DNA from: Porticoccaceae bacterium
Lineage (GTDB): Bacteria; Pseudomonadota; Gammaproteobacteria; Pseudomonadales; Porticoccaceae
DNA length: 34,172 nt
Direction: 5' to 3'
Assembly (NCBI GenBank): GCA_029250825.1
Contig: JAQXEN010000031.1
Location: 1 to 34,172, forward strand
The notes below the pieces were generated by a model. The model was not told where the DNA came from and made no database searches. It worked only from the letters and a program-made list of their open reading frames with translations. Positions 7,523 through 16,560 of the stretch are shown piece by piece. Each line of letters starts with the position of its first letter. Position 1 is the first letter of the stretch. A program made the position numbers and the translations under genes.

Positions 7523-10517
7523 GCTGACGCTCTCCCTTGGGATCATAAAATACCGAACTGACAATTTCTGCCGCAATAGTGCGACCATCCGCCAAGGGGC
7601 AATGCACTATTTGCCCTAGCCTGCTGTGACCCCCTTTAACCACCGCCAGAGCAATGGAATGTCCCAAGTTGGCACTGTAATAACTCGAGGTCACATGGCC
7701 CTGCATGGACATGGGGATAGACTGTTTGGCATCAAACACAACCTGTGCGCCCTCGGGCAAAACGTCCTTTCCTTGCAGGGTTTTTAAACCCACTAGCTGC
7801 TTGCGATTTTCTCGCAAACTATCGCTGCGCTGAAGAGAGCGCTCGCCGATAAAGCTAAAGGTTTTATTTTTGCCCACTACCCAGTCCATATTCATATCTG
7901 CTGGGGTCATAGAGCCATCCGTATCTTGGCCAACAATAATAAAGCCCTTCTCAGCGCGCAGAACATGCATGGTTTCTGTGCCATATGGGGTGATATTAAA
8001 TTCTTCTCCGGCGGCAATTAAAGCCTCCCAAATATGTCGACCATAATGGGCCGGCACATTGACCTCATAGGACAGTTCACCAGTAAAGCTGATGCGGAAG
8101 ATTCGCGCCTTAACACCAGCCACCGTGCCATCTCGCCAATCCATGAAGCCAAAGGCGTCATTGGACAGATCGATATCACTGCAGACTTTGGCGATTACCT
8201 TCCGTGCATTGGGACCCGTCACCGTAGCCGTAGTCCAGTGATCGGTCACCGAGGTAAAGTAAACCTGCAGCTCTGGCCACTCGGTTTGCTGCCACAGTTC
8301 CAGCCAGGCCAACACCCCAGCGGCTCCGCCAGTGGTGGTAAACATCAGGTAGTGATTGTCACCGAGACAGGCACAGACGCCATCATCAAAGATCATGCCG
8401 TCTTCTTTTAGCATCACTCCGTAGCGGCATTTGCCCGGCGCCAGTTTGAGGTATGAGTTGGTATAGATTCGGGTAATAAATTCTGCCGCATCAGGACCCT
8501 GAATATCGATTTTACCCAGGGTTGTGGCATCCAAAATACCGACACTCTTGCGCACCGCCAGTCCTTCACGGTTAACCGCATCTTGCAAAGCCTCGCCTTT
8601 CAGGGGGAAGTACCAGGGGCGCTTCCACTGGCCGACATTTTCAAATTCGGCACCCTTTTCTACATGCCAACGATGCATAGCCGTGTAACGTTCAGGGTCA
8701 AATAAATCATTTACATCACGCCCGGCGATAGCGCCAAAGGTGGTGGGTGTATAGGAGGGCCGGAAGATCGTGGTGCCGGTCTCAGCAATGCTCTGATCTA
8801 AGGCATTAGCCAAGATGGCCATACCATTAATATTGCCCAGCTTGCCCTGATCCGTACCAAAACCCAGCGCGGTGTAACGTTTAACATGCTCCACCGATTC
8901 AAAACCTTCGCGCACCGCTAACTCAATGGCGCTGGCACTGACATCCAACTGGAAGTCCACAAACTGACTCGGCGCGCGACTGGTGCTTTTACTGTGGGGC
9001 ACCAAAAACAATGCCTGCTGCGGTTGCTCTTGATACTCTTCAACGGTGCAGGCTGAGAACTGAATATTGCCCTCACCCTGCCCAGACAGCTTGGCGGCGT
9101 CGGCACCGGCTCTGGCACCCTCGGCTAAACAGCCACTGAGATCAAAGGTGCCTCTGCAGGCACCGGCAGAGCGCTCCTGCTGTTTTGAGTCTCCCGGTCT
9201 AAAGCCCACAATGCTCTCGTCCCAAATGGGCTTGGCGCCGGTATGTGAACTCAGATGAACCGCCGGACTCCAACCGCCAGAACAGGCGATTAAATCACAA
9301 TTTAAAGGGCGCACAGCACCGGTTACTTCAGTGCCGGCTTGATTGATCGGTGCTATCAGGGCGCGTTTAACACGCTTATTGCCCTGTGCTTCGATCAGTC
9401 CATGCCCGTCAATCACCTCGATGCCCAGAGCCTTTACCACGGCCACAATAGCGCCGCTAGGATTGCTGCGGCTATCGATCACAGCGACCACTTCACGGCC
9501 GCTGTGGTGCCAATCTAGGGCGCTCTGATAGGCATTGTCATTGGTGGTAAATAGCACCAGCTTATTACCGGGGGCGACGCCGTAACGATTGACGTAAGTG
9601 GAGACCGCTGAGGCCAGCATCACCCCGGGAATATCGTTATGGGCAAAGACCAGAGGTCGCTCAAAGGCACCGGTTGCCAACACTACCTGAGTCGCTCTGA
9701 CTCTATGCATACGCTGACGCACCGCATATTCAGAGGTCAGGCCCAGATGGTCGGTGCAGCGTTCTAAAATCGTTAAAAAGTTATGGTCGTAATAACCAAA
9801 CACTGTACTTCTAGGGAGTAGCTGAACATTACTGTAGGCGCGAAGTTCAGCCACCAGACCGGCAACCCACGCAGGTGCCTGAAGGCCGTCAATGGTCTGT
9901 TTTGAGGCCAGTAAACTGCCGCCAAATTCAGACTGTTCATCGGCAATTATTACTCGAGCGCCGGTGCGTGCCGCTTCACGGGCGGCAACTAATCCCGTCG
10001 GGCCTGCGCCAACCACCAATACATCACAGTGCTGATGGAGTTTGTCATAGCGATCGGGATCCGCCTCAACTGGGGTTGCCCCCAAGCCAGCGGCCTTGCG
10101 AATAAAGTGCTCGTAGGTCATCCAGAGCTTTTTCGGATACATAAAGGTTTTGTAGTAAAACCCCGGTGGCATCAGCCTACCAAAGGCCCCTATTATGCCC
10201 ATCACATCGAAGTTAACACTGGGCCAGCCATTGACGCTGGAGGCTTCAAGCCCCTGATAGAGTTCTACCTGAGTGGCTTTCAAATTGGGAATAGTGCCGG
10301 CACCTGAGCCCAGCTGAATAATGCCATTGGGCTCTTCGGCACCATGACCAAAGATGCCTCGCGGTCGGGCATATTTAAAACTGCGGCCCACCACATCAAC
10401 GCCATTGGCCAGTAGTGCCGAGGCCAGTGTGTCACCGGCAATACCCTGATAGGCTCTGCCGTTAAAGGTGAAATCAATAGCAGCACCAGTATGAGTCTTA
10501 AGACGATTACGGCTCAT
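7515..10517 (-). CDS. soxA: Sarcosine oxidase, alpha subunit
   Basis: Large subunit, 1000 aa, the normal size. The N-terminus has the 2Fe-2S-ferredoxin-like fold without the cysteines (FNGRAYQGIAGDTLASALLA, then GRSFKYARPRG). An NAD-binding Rossmann motif follows near residue 168 (VVGAGPTGLVAAREAA). The C-terminal third is a GcvT-type folate-binding domain (LDATTLGKIDIQGPDAAEFI, FRISFTGELSYEVNVP, GTETMHVLRAEKGF). In characterised enzymes this domain takes the one-carbon unit onto THF after oxidation at the SoxB flavin. The start overlaps the soxD stop by four bases (ATGA). Confidence 0.96.
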   Translation of the reverse strand: MSRNRLKTHTGAAIDFTFNGRAYQGIAGDTLASALLANGVDVVGRSFKYARPRGIFGHGAEEPNGIIQLGSGAGTIPNLKATQVELYQGLEASSVNGWPSVNFDVMGIIGAFGRLMPPGFYYKTFMYPKKLWMTYEHFIRKAAGLGATPVEADPDRYDKLHQHCDVLVVGAGPTGLVAAREAARTGARVIIADEQSEFGGSLLASKQTIDGLQAPAWVAGLVAELRAYSNVQLLPRSTVFGYYDHNFLTILERCTDHLGLTSEYAVRQRMHRVRATQVVLATGAFERPLVFAHNDIPGVMLASAVSTYVNRYGVAPGNKLVLFTTNDNAYQSALDWHHSGREVVAVIDSRSNPSGAIVAVVKALGIEVIDGHGLIEAQGNKRVKRALIAPINQAGTEVTGAVRPLNCDLIACSGGWSPAVHLSSHTGAKPIWDESIVGFRPGDSKQQERSAGACRGTFDLSGCLAEGARAGADAAKLSGQGEGNIQFSACTVEEYQEQPQQALFLVPHSKSTSRAPSQFVDFQLDVSASAIELAVREGFESVEHVKRYTALGFGTDQGKLGNINGMAILANALDQSIAETGTTIFRPSYTPTTFGAIAGRDVNDLFDPERYTAMHRWHVEKGAEFENVGQWKRPWYFPLKGEALQDAVNREGLAVRKSVGILDATTLGKIDIQGPDAAEFITRIYTNSYLKLAPGKCRYGVMLKEDGMIFDDGVCACLGDNHYLMFTTTGGAAGVLAWLELWQQTEWPELQVYFTSVTDHWTTATVTGPNARKVIAKVCSDIDLSNDAFGFMDWRDGTVAGVKARIFRISFTGELSYEVNVPAHYGRHIWEALIAAGEEFNITPYGTETMHVLRAEKGFIIVGQDTDGSMTPADMNMDWVVGKNKTFSFIGERSLQRSDSLRENRKQLVGLKTLQGKDVLPEGAQVVFDAKQSIPMSMQGHVTSSYYSANLGHSIALAVVKGGHSRLGQIVHCPLADGRTIAAEIVSSVFYDPKGERQHV

Positions 10518-10804
10518 AAGCTGTCTCCGGTAACCCTGGGCTGAGTGCCGGTTTTATAAGTTTCTAAAATCTCATAGGTGACCGTATTTCGGGTGGCATT
10601 AAAATAGCGCCGGCAACCGATGGCGTGATACCACATCTCATGGTGGATACCCCGGGAATTGGTGCGAAAGAACAGGTAGTCTCCCCACTCTTGGTCATTT
10701 AGCGCTTCAGGTTCCAGAGGGCGAACGATATGCGCTTCACCGCCATAGCTAAACTCTTCCTCATCACGATGTTCCTGACAGTGGGGGCAATGGATTAATA
10801 ACAT
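10514..10804 (-). CDS. soxD: Sarcosine oxidase, delta subunit
   Basis: Small zinc-binding subunit, 96 aa, as expected for SoxD. The zinc ligands known from the family are present: Cys6 and Cys9 (CPHC), His60 and Cys64 (YHAIGC). Other family marks are EEEFSYGGEAHIVRP and WGDYLFFRTNSRGIHHEMW. It sits between soxB (44 bases upstream) and soxA (four-base overlap), the standard order. Confidence 0.95.
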   Translation of the reverse strand: MLLIHCPHCQEHRDEEEFSYGGEAHIVRPLEPEALNDQEWGDYLFFRTNSRGIHHEMWYHAIGCRRYFNATRNTVTYEILETYKTGTQPRVTGDSL

Positions 10805-10848
10805 ATTTTTCTCACAATATTAGGGCTGTTACTTTTTAACTCGAACAA

Positions 10849-12099
10849 TCAGTGGGCCACACCAGCAGCGCCGTGTTCATCGATCAGCGCGCCAGTATTA
10901 AAGCGGTCAATGTTAAAGGCCGCAGCCAGTGGATGTGGGCGGTCATTGGCCACAGTGTCAGCAAATACATAGCCGGAACCCGGGGTCGCCTTAAAACCGC
11001 CAGTACCCCAGCCGCAGTTAAAATAAAGTCCCTGCACAGAGGTCTTGCTGATAATCGGACAGGCATCTGGACAGGTATCGACAATGCCGCCCCACTGGCG
11101 ATTCATGCGCACCCGACTAAAGGCCGGGAACAGTTCGCAGATCGCCTGAATAGTATGTTCAACCACATTAAAGGAGCCACGCTGGCCGTAGCCGTTGTAG
11201 CTATCAACGCCGGCACCGATCACCAGATCGCCCTTGTCCGACTGACTGATATACCCGTGCACTGCATTGGACATCACCACCGTGTCGAGACAGGGTTTAA
11301 CCGGCTCCGACACGAGGGCCTGCAGTGGCCGCGACTCAACCGGTAACCGCAGGCCAGCCATAGCAGCCACCACACCTGAATTGCCCGCAGTGACACAGGC
11401 CACTTTGCGCGCACCGATAAACCCATTGGAGGTTTCAACTCCCACCACCGCTCCGTCTTTGCGGCGGATACCGGTAACTTCAGTCTGTTGAATAAGGTCC
11501 ACACCCAGTGCATCGGCACCCCGGGCATAGCCCCAAGCCACGGCATCGTGACGGGCTGTGCCACCCCGAGGTTGCCATGAGGCACCCAGTATTGGGTAGC
11601 GGCTGTCCCGGGAAATATTAATAAGAGGAGCGATTTCTTTAATCCGCTCGGGGCTTACCACTTCACCGTCTATGCCGTTGAGACGGTTGGCATTGACCCG
11701 CCGTTCGATATCACGCATATCTTGCAAGTTATGGCCGAGATTAAGCACTCCGCGCTGGCTAAACATAACATTGTAGTTAAGCTCTTGGCTTAAGCCTTCC
11801 CAGAGTTTAAGTGACAGATCATAGAGCTGGGCGGCTTCGTCCCAGAGATAATTGGAACGAATAATAGTGGTATTTCGCGCGGTATTGCCGCCCCCCAAAT
11901 AGCCCTTTTCAATCACCGCTATATTGGTAACCCCGTGAACTTTGGCAAGATAATACGCCGTGGCTAAACCGTGACCGCCTCCGCCCACAACAATCACATC
12001 GTAGTCTTTTTTCGGGGTTGGGCTGCGCCAGACTTTTTGCCAATTTTCATGATAACTCAGGGCATTTTTTAGAAGGCTGAAAGCGGAATATTTTTTCAT
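10849..12099 (-). CDS. soxB: Sarcosine oxidase, beta subunit
   Basis: FAD/FMN subunit, 416 aa, where sarcosine is oxidised. The N-terminus has the dinucleotide-binding [16 protein letters not shown] motif (about residues 38-53) and [20 protein letters not shown]. His184 in GGTARHDAV fits the histidine that covalently holds FMN in characterised heterotetrameric enzymes. The C-terminus has [15 protein letters not shown] and [17 protein letters not shown]. It is the first gene of soxBDAG, transcribed away from a GlxA-type regulator across a 178-base gap. AAAGAG lies about nine bases before the ATG. Confidence 0.96.
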   Translation of the reverse strand: MKKYSAFSLLKNALSYHENWQKVWRSPTPKKDYDVIVVGGGGHGLATAYYLAKVHGVTNIAVIEKGYLGGGNTARNTTIIRSNYLWDEAAQLYDLSLKLWEGLSQELNYNVMFSQRGVLNLGHNLQDMRDIERRVNANRLNGIDGEVVSPERIKEIAPLINISRDSRYPILGASWQPRGGTARHDAVAWGYARGADALGVDLIQQTEVTGIRRKDGAVVGVETSNGFIGARKVACVTAGNSGVVAAMAGLRLPVESRPLQALVSEPVKPCLDTVVMSNAVHGYISQSDKGDLVIGAGVDSYNGYGQRGSFNVVEHTIQAICELFPAFSRVRMNRQWGGIVDTCPDACPIISKTSVQGLYFNCGWGTGGFKATPGSGYVFADTVANDRPHPLAAAFNIDRFNTGALIDEHGAAGVAH

Positions 12100-12157
12100 T
12101 GTCAGTGCTCTTTCGGTGCTCTACGCAATAGCGATTAATGGCCTCTATTGGAGCAAT

Positions 12158-12173
12158 TTGCCGGCCTCGGCAA
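12158..12173. promoter_or_regulatory. Inverted repeat in the soxB/regulator gap, possible operator
   Basis: TTGCCG-GCCT-CGGCAA is a perfect 6-bp inverted repeat with a 4-base spacer. It lies 59 bases before soxB and 104 bases before the regulator's first ATG. That position suits an operator for the divergent genes. No second copy was seen in front of the other promoters of the window, so the role is a guess from position and symmetry. Confidence 0.3.
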
Positions 12174-12277
12174 CTAGAAGAAAACTGACAACCTCAGCAC
12201 TCAAAAGCGACAAATACAGGATAAAAGGTAATAATGGCGGTTAGATTCAAACTATTATCAGGATCTGTTGTATATAA

Positions 12278-13315
12278 ATGCCGCCAAGCCTAAACTGGGG
12301 TCTCGAGAAATCATCACAGACTATGGCCATCAGCATGCCTAAAAAAGCTAATTCAACTAAGATATCCCCGAGCTTATCGGTGGGCTTTGTGCTGATGCCA
12401 AGCTTTACCCTGCTGCCCTTTTCCGCTTTTGTAGACGCCCTGCGTCTCGCCGCTGATGAGGGCGATCAGAGCCAACAAATAAACTGTCACTGGACCGTTA
12501 TGGGTCCCAATCTTGAACCGATTTCATCTAGTTCTGGGGTTCAGGTAAAGCCTTGGGAAACCTACCGTGATCCCACTGAGTTTGACTATATAGTGGTGGT
12601 CGGCGGGCTGCTGCAGAAGACCTTGCAGGGCAGCCAACATGTGATCGACTATTTACAGCAGACAAATCGTGTCCATGTACCAATTATTGGTCTCTGCACC
12701 GGTTCCTTTGCGATGATTCGCGCCGGTCTGATGCATCAGCGGCGCTGTTGTGTCAGCTGGTTTCACTACAAGGATCTCAGCGATCACTACAGTGATGTTA
12801 TTCCAGTGGCCGAGCAGCTCTTTGTCGATGACGGCGATCGTATTACCTGCGCTGGGGGCGCTGTGGCGGCAGATCTGGCGGGTTATATTATCGAGCGTCA
12901 TTTGGGTCAGAGCTGGGCGCGCAAGAGTCTGCGTATACTGGTCATGGACAATCCGCGGCCTGCCAATGCGCCACAGCCTCAGCCTGCGTCGGATTATCAG
13001 GTAAATAATAAATGGGTTAAACGGGCACTGTTAATACTCGAACAGAACCTAAGTCGGCCCCTGTCTACCGATGAAATTTCCAGTCGTTTAAATATTTCAA
13101 AACGCCAACTTGAGCGTTTGTTTATCAGTGAAACCGGTGATAGTTTGCAGAAGTTTTATCGCAAGATTCGACTCAATTATGGCCTCTGGTTACTGCAGAA
13201 TACCCCCCGTTTGATAACCGATATCGCTGAGGAAACCGGCTTTGCCGATACTGCCCATTTCTCCCGTGCATTTCGCGCGGCCTTTGATAAAAAGCCAACG
13301 CAATGTCGCGATTAA
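12278..13315 (+). CDS. GlxA-family transcriptional regulator (DJ-1/PfpI + AraC), GbdR/SouR-like
   Basis: 345-aa activator-type regulator. Residues about 34-200 form a DJ-1/PfpI-like sensor domain (VGFVLMPSFTLLPFSAFVDALRLA, GLCTGSFAMIRAGL, ITCAGGAVAADL). Residues about 243-340 form an AraC-type double helix-turn-helix (STDEISSRLNISKRQLERLF, ITDIAEETGFADTAHFSRAFRAAF). GbdR, SouR and CdhR, which control glycine betaine, sarcosine and carnitine use in Pseudomonas, have this architecture. Its divergence from soxB supports control by betaine, dimethylglycine or sarcosine, but the ligand is inferred. The start is uncertain: ATGs at 12278, 12323 and 12335 are all possible, none with a clear ribosome site. 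A TATATAA just before 12278 could be a -10 element, which would favour a later start. Confidence 0.9.
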   Translation: MPPSLNWGLEKSSQTMAISMPKKANSTKISPSLSVGFVLMPSFTLLPFSAFVDALRLAADEGDQSQQINCHWTVMGPNLEPISSSSGVQVKPWETYRDPTEFDYIVVVGGLLQKTLQGSQHVIDYLQQTNRVHVPIIGLCTGSFAMIRAGLMHQRRCCVSWFHYKDLSDHYSDVIPVAEQLFVDDGDRITCAGGAVAADLAGYIIERHLGQSWARKSLRILVMDNPRPANAPQPQPASDYQVNNKWVKRALLILEQNLSRPLSTDEISSRLNISKRQLERLFISETGDSLQKFYRKIRLNYGLWLLQNTPRLITDIAEETGFADTAHFSRAFRAAFDKKPTQCRD

Positions 13316-13404
13316 TAAATCGGATTTTTCTCTAAGTCACCCCGTTAAATAATTTTTAATAATCCTCAATAATTTCATTCACTCCATTGCTCTATGACTC
13401 ACAT

Positions 13405-14388
13405 TTACTCCAACGCATAACGCTCATTGCTCGGTGGTTTGCCATAGAGTTCGCTGTAACATCGACTAAAGTGCGGCGCCGTGGAAAAGCCACAACTAAT
13501 CGCTATATCAATTACTGGGATGGCGGTTTGCAACAGCATTAGTCGCGCTCTGGAGAGTCGCAATTCAAGGTAATATCGAGACGGTGCACAGTGCAAATAA
13601 CGATTAAATAAACGCTCTAATTGACGCCTGGAAATACCCACATAATTGGCCACTTCATCTAGGGTAAGGGGTTCTTCAATATTGCTTTCCATCAGTGTTA
13701 CTGCATCAACCAATCGGGGCTGACTGGCACCAATCAGATAGCGCAGTGGCGCACGCTGAGCATCTTTTTCAGTGCGCACCCGATCACAGGTAAACTGCTC
13801 CGAGATCTGCTGGACTAATTGATGGCCGTGAATACTGGCAATCAAGTTAAGCATTAGGTCAATAGAACTAATGCCTCCAGCGCAGGTGTAGCGGTCGCGA
13901 TCAATGGTAAACAGGCTCGATGACAGCTGCAGCTTGGGAAATTCCTCGCGCATGCTGGCAAGATTTTCCCAGTGAATAGTGCAGCGGTAGCCCTCTAATA
14001 ATCCGGCAATGGCAAGGGCATAGCTGCCGGTACAGATACCCCCGAGTGGAATATTATTTTTAGCAAAACCGCGCAGGCGACTAATCAGTAATTTATCGCA
14101 GTAGCGCTTGATGTTGTAGCCGCCACAGACCAGTAGCACCTTGATCTCAGTGGCATTTTCAAGACTGTCATTATGTTGTATTTCGAGTCCCGCGCTCGAC
14201 AGCACAGGTTCACCGGTCATGGTGAAAACTGACCAGCGATAGAGTTCCCTGCCACTGAGACGATTGGCCATACGCAGCATTCCCACTGCATTGGAAAAGG
14301 TACTCAGGGTATATTCCGGCATAAGCAGAAACCCTATATGCAGGGTTACTACCGGTTCAATAGAATCAACAGCAATATCATCGGACAT
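13405..14388 (-). CDS. Second GlxA-family transcriptional regulator (DJ-1/PfpI + AraC)
   Basis: 327-aa paralogue of the regulator at 12278-13315, with the same two domains: LHIGFLLMPEYTLSTFSNAVG and GGICTGSYALAIAGLL in the sensor part, then DEVANYVGISRRQLERLF and IDIAISCGFSTAPHFSRCYSELYG in the AraC part. The start is set at the ATG at 14388 because AAGG lies nine bases ahead; the frame is open from a TTG at 14406. It lies downstream of, and on the same strand as, the corrinoid/methyltransferase operon with a gap of about 146 bases. It converges on the first regulator. A GbdR-like role in betaine response is likely but not proven. Confidence 0.9.
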   Translation of the reverse strand: MSDDIAVDSIEPVVTLHIGFLLMPEYTLSTFSNAVGMLRMANRLSGRELYRWSVFTMTGEPVLSSAGLEIQHNDSLENATEIKVLLVCGGYNIKRYCDKLLISRLRGFAKNNIPLGGICTGSYALAIAGLLEGYRCTIHWENLASMREEFPKLQLSSSLFTIDRDRYTCAGGISSIDLMLNLIASIHGHQLVQQISEQFTCDRVRTEKDAQRAPLRYLIGASQPRLVDAVTLMESNIEEPLTLDEVANYVGISRRQLERLFNRYLHCAPSRYYLELRLSRARLMLLQTAIPVIDIAISCGFSTAPHFSRCYSELYGKPPSNERYALE

Positions 14389-14534
14389 TTTTAAACGCCT
14401 TCTCAATATGTACCACTCTTTTATTCTAAGAATCTAGCAATCAGAAACTAACGAACTGCTCGGTGGTTTATGCTGAGTATAGATCAACAAACTGACTTTT
14501 AAGAAGAAGTATTTAACCGTTTAGCAATCAAAAT

Positions 14535-16544
14535 TTAACCTCTGCGACGGCGTCTACCTGCACCGCTATCGGCGACTACTTTTAACGCCGGTCGAGTCAC
14601 CACAGAAAACAAATTGGGGAACGGATCAGTCTTGTTGGGAAAGGCCATGGCATCGACAAAATAGTCCTGAAACTTTGGCTCCAGAGCGGTTTCTATTTTC
14701 TCAATATTTTTTACCTGAGTTTCAATAAGCTCACGGGATTGTCGGTTCAGCAGCGCAATTCGCGCACCGGTGCCAGCGGCATTGCCCGCCGATGAAACAT
14801 CCTCCAGCAGACAGTCGGGAATCAAGCCCAACACCATTGCGTGCTGCACATTGATATGACTGCCAAAGGCACCGGCCAAACGAATTCGTTCAACCCGGTC
14901 TGTGTCCATATGGTCCATAAGTAATTTCACACCGGCATAAAGCGCGGCTTTGGCCAACTGGATTTGGCGGATATCATTTTGTGTCACCACAATCTGCGCC
15001 TGATCACTTTCAGAATCTACCACAGAGCCCAGCACATAGGACCAGGTGCGATCGTTTTGAATAATTCTCCCGGTGCGAGAGGCAAGGCTACCGTCAATAA
15101 TGCCATCGACTGTGACTATCCCCGCCAAGTACATCTCGGCAACCACTTCAATGATCCCTGAACCACAGATCCCGGTTACGCCGTGACTCTCAATGGCTTC
15201 AGCAAATCCCTGTTGATCGGACCAGAGTTCAGAACCAATCACTTTAAAGCGCGGTTCCAAGGTGGCAGGGTCTATGCGCACCCGCTCTATGGCGCCAGTG
15301 GCGGCGCGCTGACCACAGCTGATCTGGGCCCCTTCAAAGGCTGGACCTGTGGGGCTAGAGCAAGCCAGCAAGCGCTGACGATTGCCCAGTACAATCTCGG
15401 CATTGGTTCCCACATCCACCAACAGAGTCATCTGATCCTGTTCCTGAGGTTCCTCAGAGAGAATCATACCGGCGGTATCGGCGCCCACATGACCGGCAAT
15501 ACAGGGCAGTATATAGATGCGTCCGCCGCCGTTAATTTTCAGATCCAACTCAACCGCCGGTACTTCTACCGCGGCATCTGTGGTCAGGGCAAAGGGCGCG
15601 CCACCCAGTTCAACCGGGCTAATTCCCAGTAAAATATGATGCATAATCGGGTTGGCCACCAAGCTGACTTCGAGAATATCCTCTCGGCTAATACCCATTT
15701 CTGCGGCCACCTCTGCAAACAGACTATTGAGTGCCTCGCGGATCACCTGAGTCATCTCCCCGGCTCCCTCTGGGTGCATCATGACGTAGGAGACGCGGCT
15801 CATCAGATCTTCACCGAAGCGTATCTGTGGGTTCATTAGACTGGCGCTTGCCAGCACCGCCCCGCTGGCGAGATCACAGAGATGAGCGGCAATAGTGGTG
15901 GAACCCACATCTACGGCAACACCATAGGCCTTATCCCTTAAGCTCGGCCACAGGGCGATAATCTGTGTCTGTTGATAGACCGCCACAGTCATCCCGCGCT
16001 TGCCCTCGGCCAAGAGCGGTTGCAGGGTTGCTAATAGTCTAGTGTCACAGCCCAGATCAGTGAGACCCCAATCCGCTTCCAGAGCATCCTTAACCCGCTG
16101 CAAGTCACCTTTTGGCACATGCATATCGGCCTCTTCGACCTGCACGTAATAGAGCCTGGTAGCCGGATCCAAATGAATATCCCGGTACTCGGCATCTTTG
16201 CGCACGATCTGTCGGTGCACCTGACTTTCAGGTGGAACATCAATCACTACATCGTCTAGCAGCAAGCTGTGACAGCTCAGACGGCGGCCATTGGCCAGTG
16301 GTGCTTTGCGCTCACCGTATTTGATCTCGGTGGCACAGATTGGTGATAGATGGCTACTGTGAGACTCTATTTGATGTTTGCTAAAGCTGCCCTCGGCACA
16401 GACGATTTGGCAGCGACCACAGAGACCGCGGCCGCCGCACACCGAATCAATATCCACGCCCAGTACTCGCGCTGCATGGAGTAGCGGCGTATTAACCGGA
16501 AAGCTCCCGCGCCGACCAGAGGGAGTAAAGACAACTTTGACCAT
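14535..16544 (-). CDS. Corrinoid activation protein: 2Fe-2S ferredoxin + ASKHA ATPase domain (RACE/RamA-like role)
   Basis: 669-aa protein that should reduce cobalamin of the corrinoid protein from inactive Co(II) to Co(I), using ATP and a low-potential electron. The N-terminal domain is a plant-type 2Fe-2S ferredoxin with Cys36, Cys42, Cys45 (CGGRGLCGRC) and Cys91 (RRLSC). A linker follows, then the ASKHA domains (VAVDVGSTTIAAHL and LLVDVGTNAEIVLGN phosphate loops, GICGSGIIEVVAEMYLAG, IRLAGAFGSHI). This matches the DUF4445-type reductive activators of corrinoid enzymes. The last residues are an arginine/glycine tail (AGRRRRRG) resembling tails on two other proteins of this operon. The start is the ATG at 16544; a TTG at 16553 is the alternative. 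It is the last gene of the run. Confidence 0.9.
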   Translation of the reverse strand: MVKVVFTPSGRRGSFPVNTPLLHAARVLGVDIDSVCGGRGLCGRCQIVCAEGSFSKHQIESHSSHLSPICATEIKYGERKAPLANGRRLSCHSLLLDDVVIDVPPESQVHRQIVRKDAEYRDIHLDPATRLYYVQVEEADMHVPKGDLQRVKDALEADWGLTDLGCDTRLLATLQPLLAEGKRGMTVAVYQQTQIIALWPSLRDKAYGVAVDVGSTTIAAHLCDLASGAVLASASLMNPQIRFGEDLMSRVSYVMMHPEGAGEMTQVIREALNSLFAEVAAEMGISREDILEVSLVANPIMHHILLGISPVELGGAPFALTTDAAVEVPAVELDLKINGGGRIYILPCIAGHVGADTAGMILSEEPQEQDQMTLLVDVGTNAEIVLGNRQRLLACSSPTGPAFEGAQISCGQRAATGAIERVRIDPATLEPRFKVIGSELWSDQQGFAEAIESHGVTGICGSGIIEVVAEMYLAGIVTVDGIIDGSLASRTGRIIQNDRTWSYVLGSVVDSESDQAQIVVTQNDIRQIQLAKAALYAGVKLLMDHMDTDRVERIRLAGAFGSHINVQHAMVLGLIPDCLLEDVSSAGNAAGTGARIALLNRQSRELIETQVKNIEKIETALEPKFQDYFVDAMAFPNKTDPFPNLFSVVTRPALKVVADSGAGRRRRRG

Positions 16545-16560
16545 GTCCTGCAAAACTTAA

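Noticed and set aside
13428-14469. 13-bp direct repeat TGCTCGGTGGTTT at 13428-13440 and 14457-14469, around the second regulator
   Set aside because: A 34-kb sequence is expected to hold several 13-bp repeats by chance; one copy is inside coding sequence and no insertion-sequence features accompany it.
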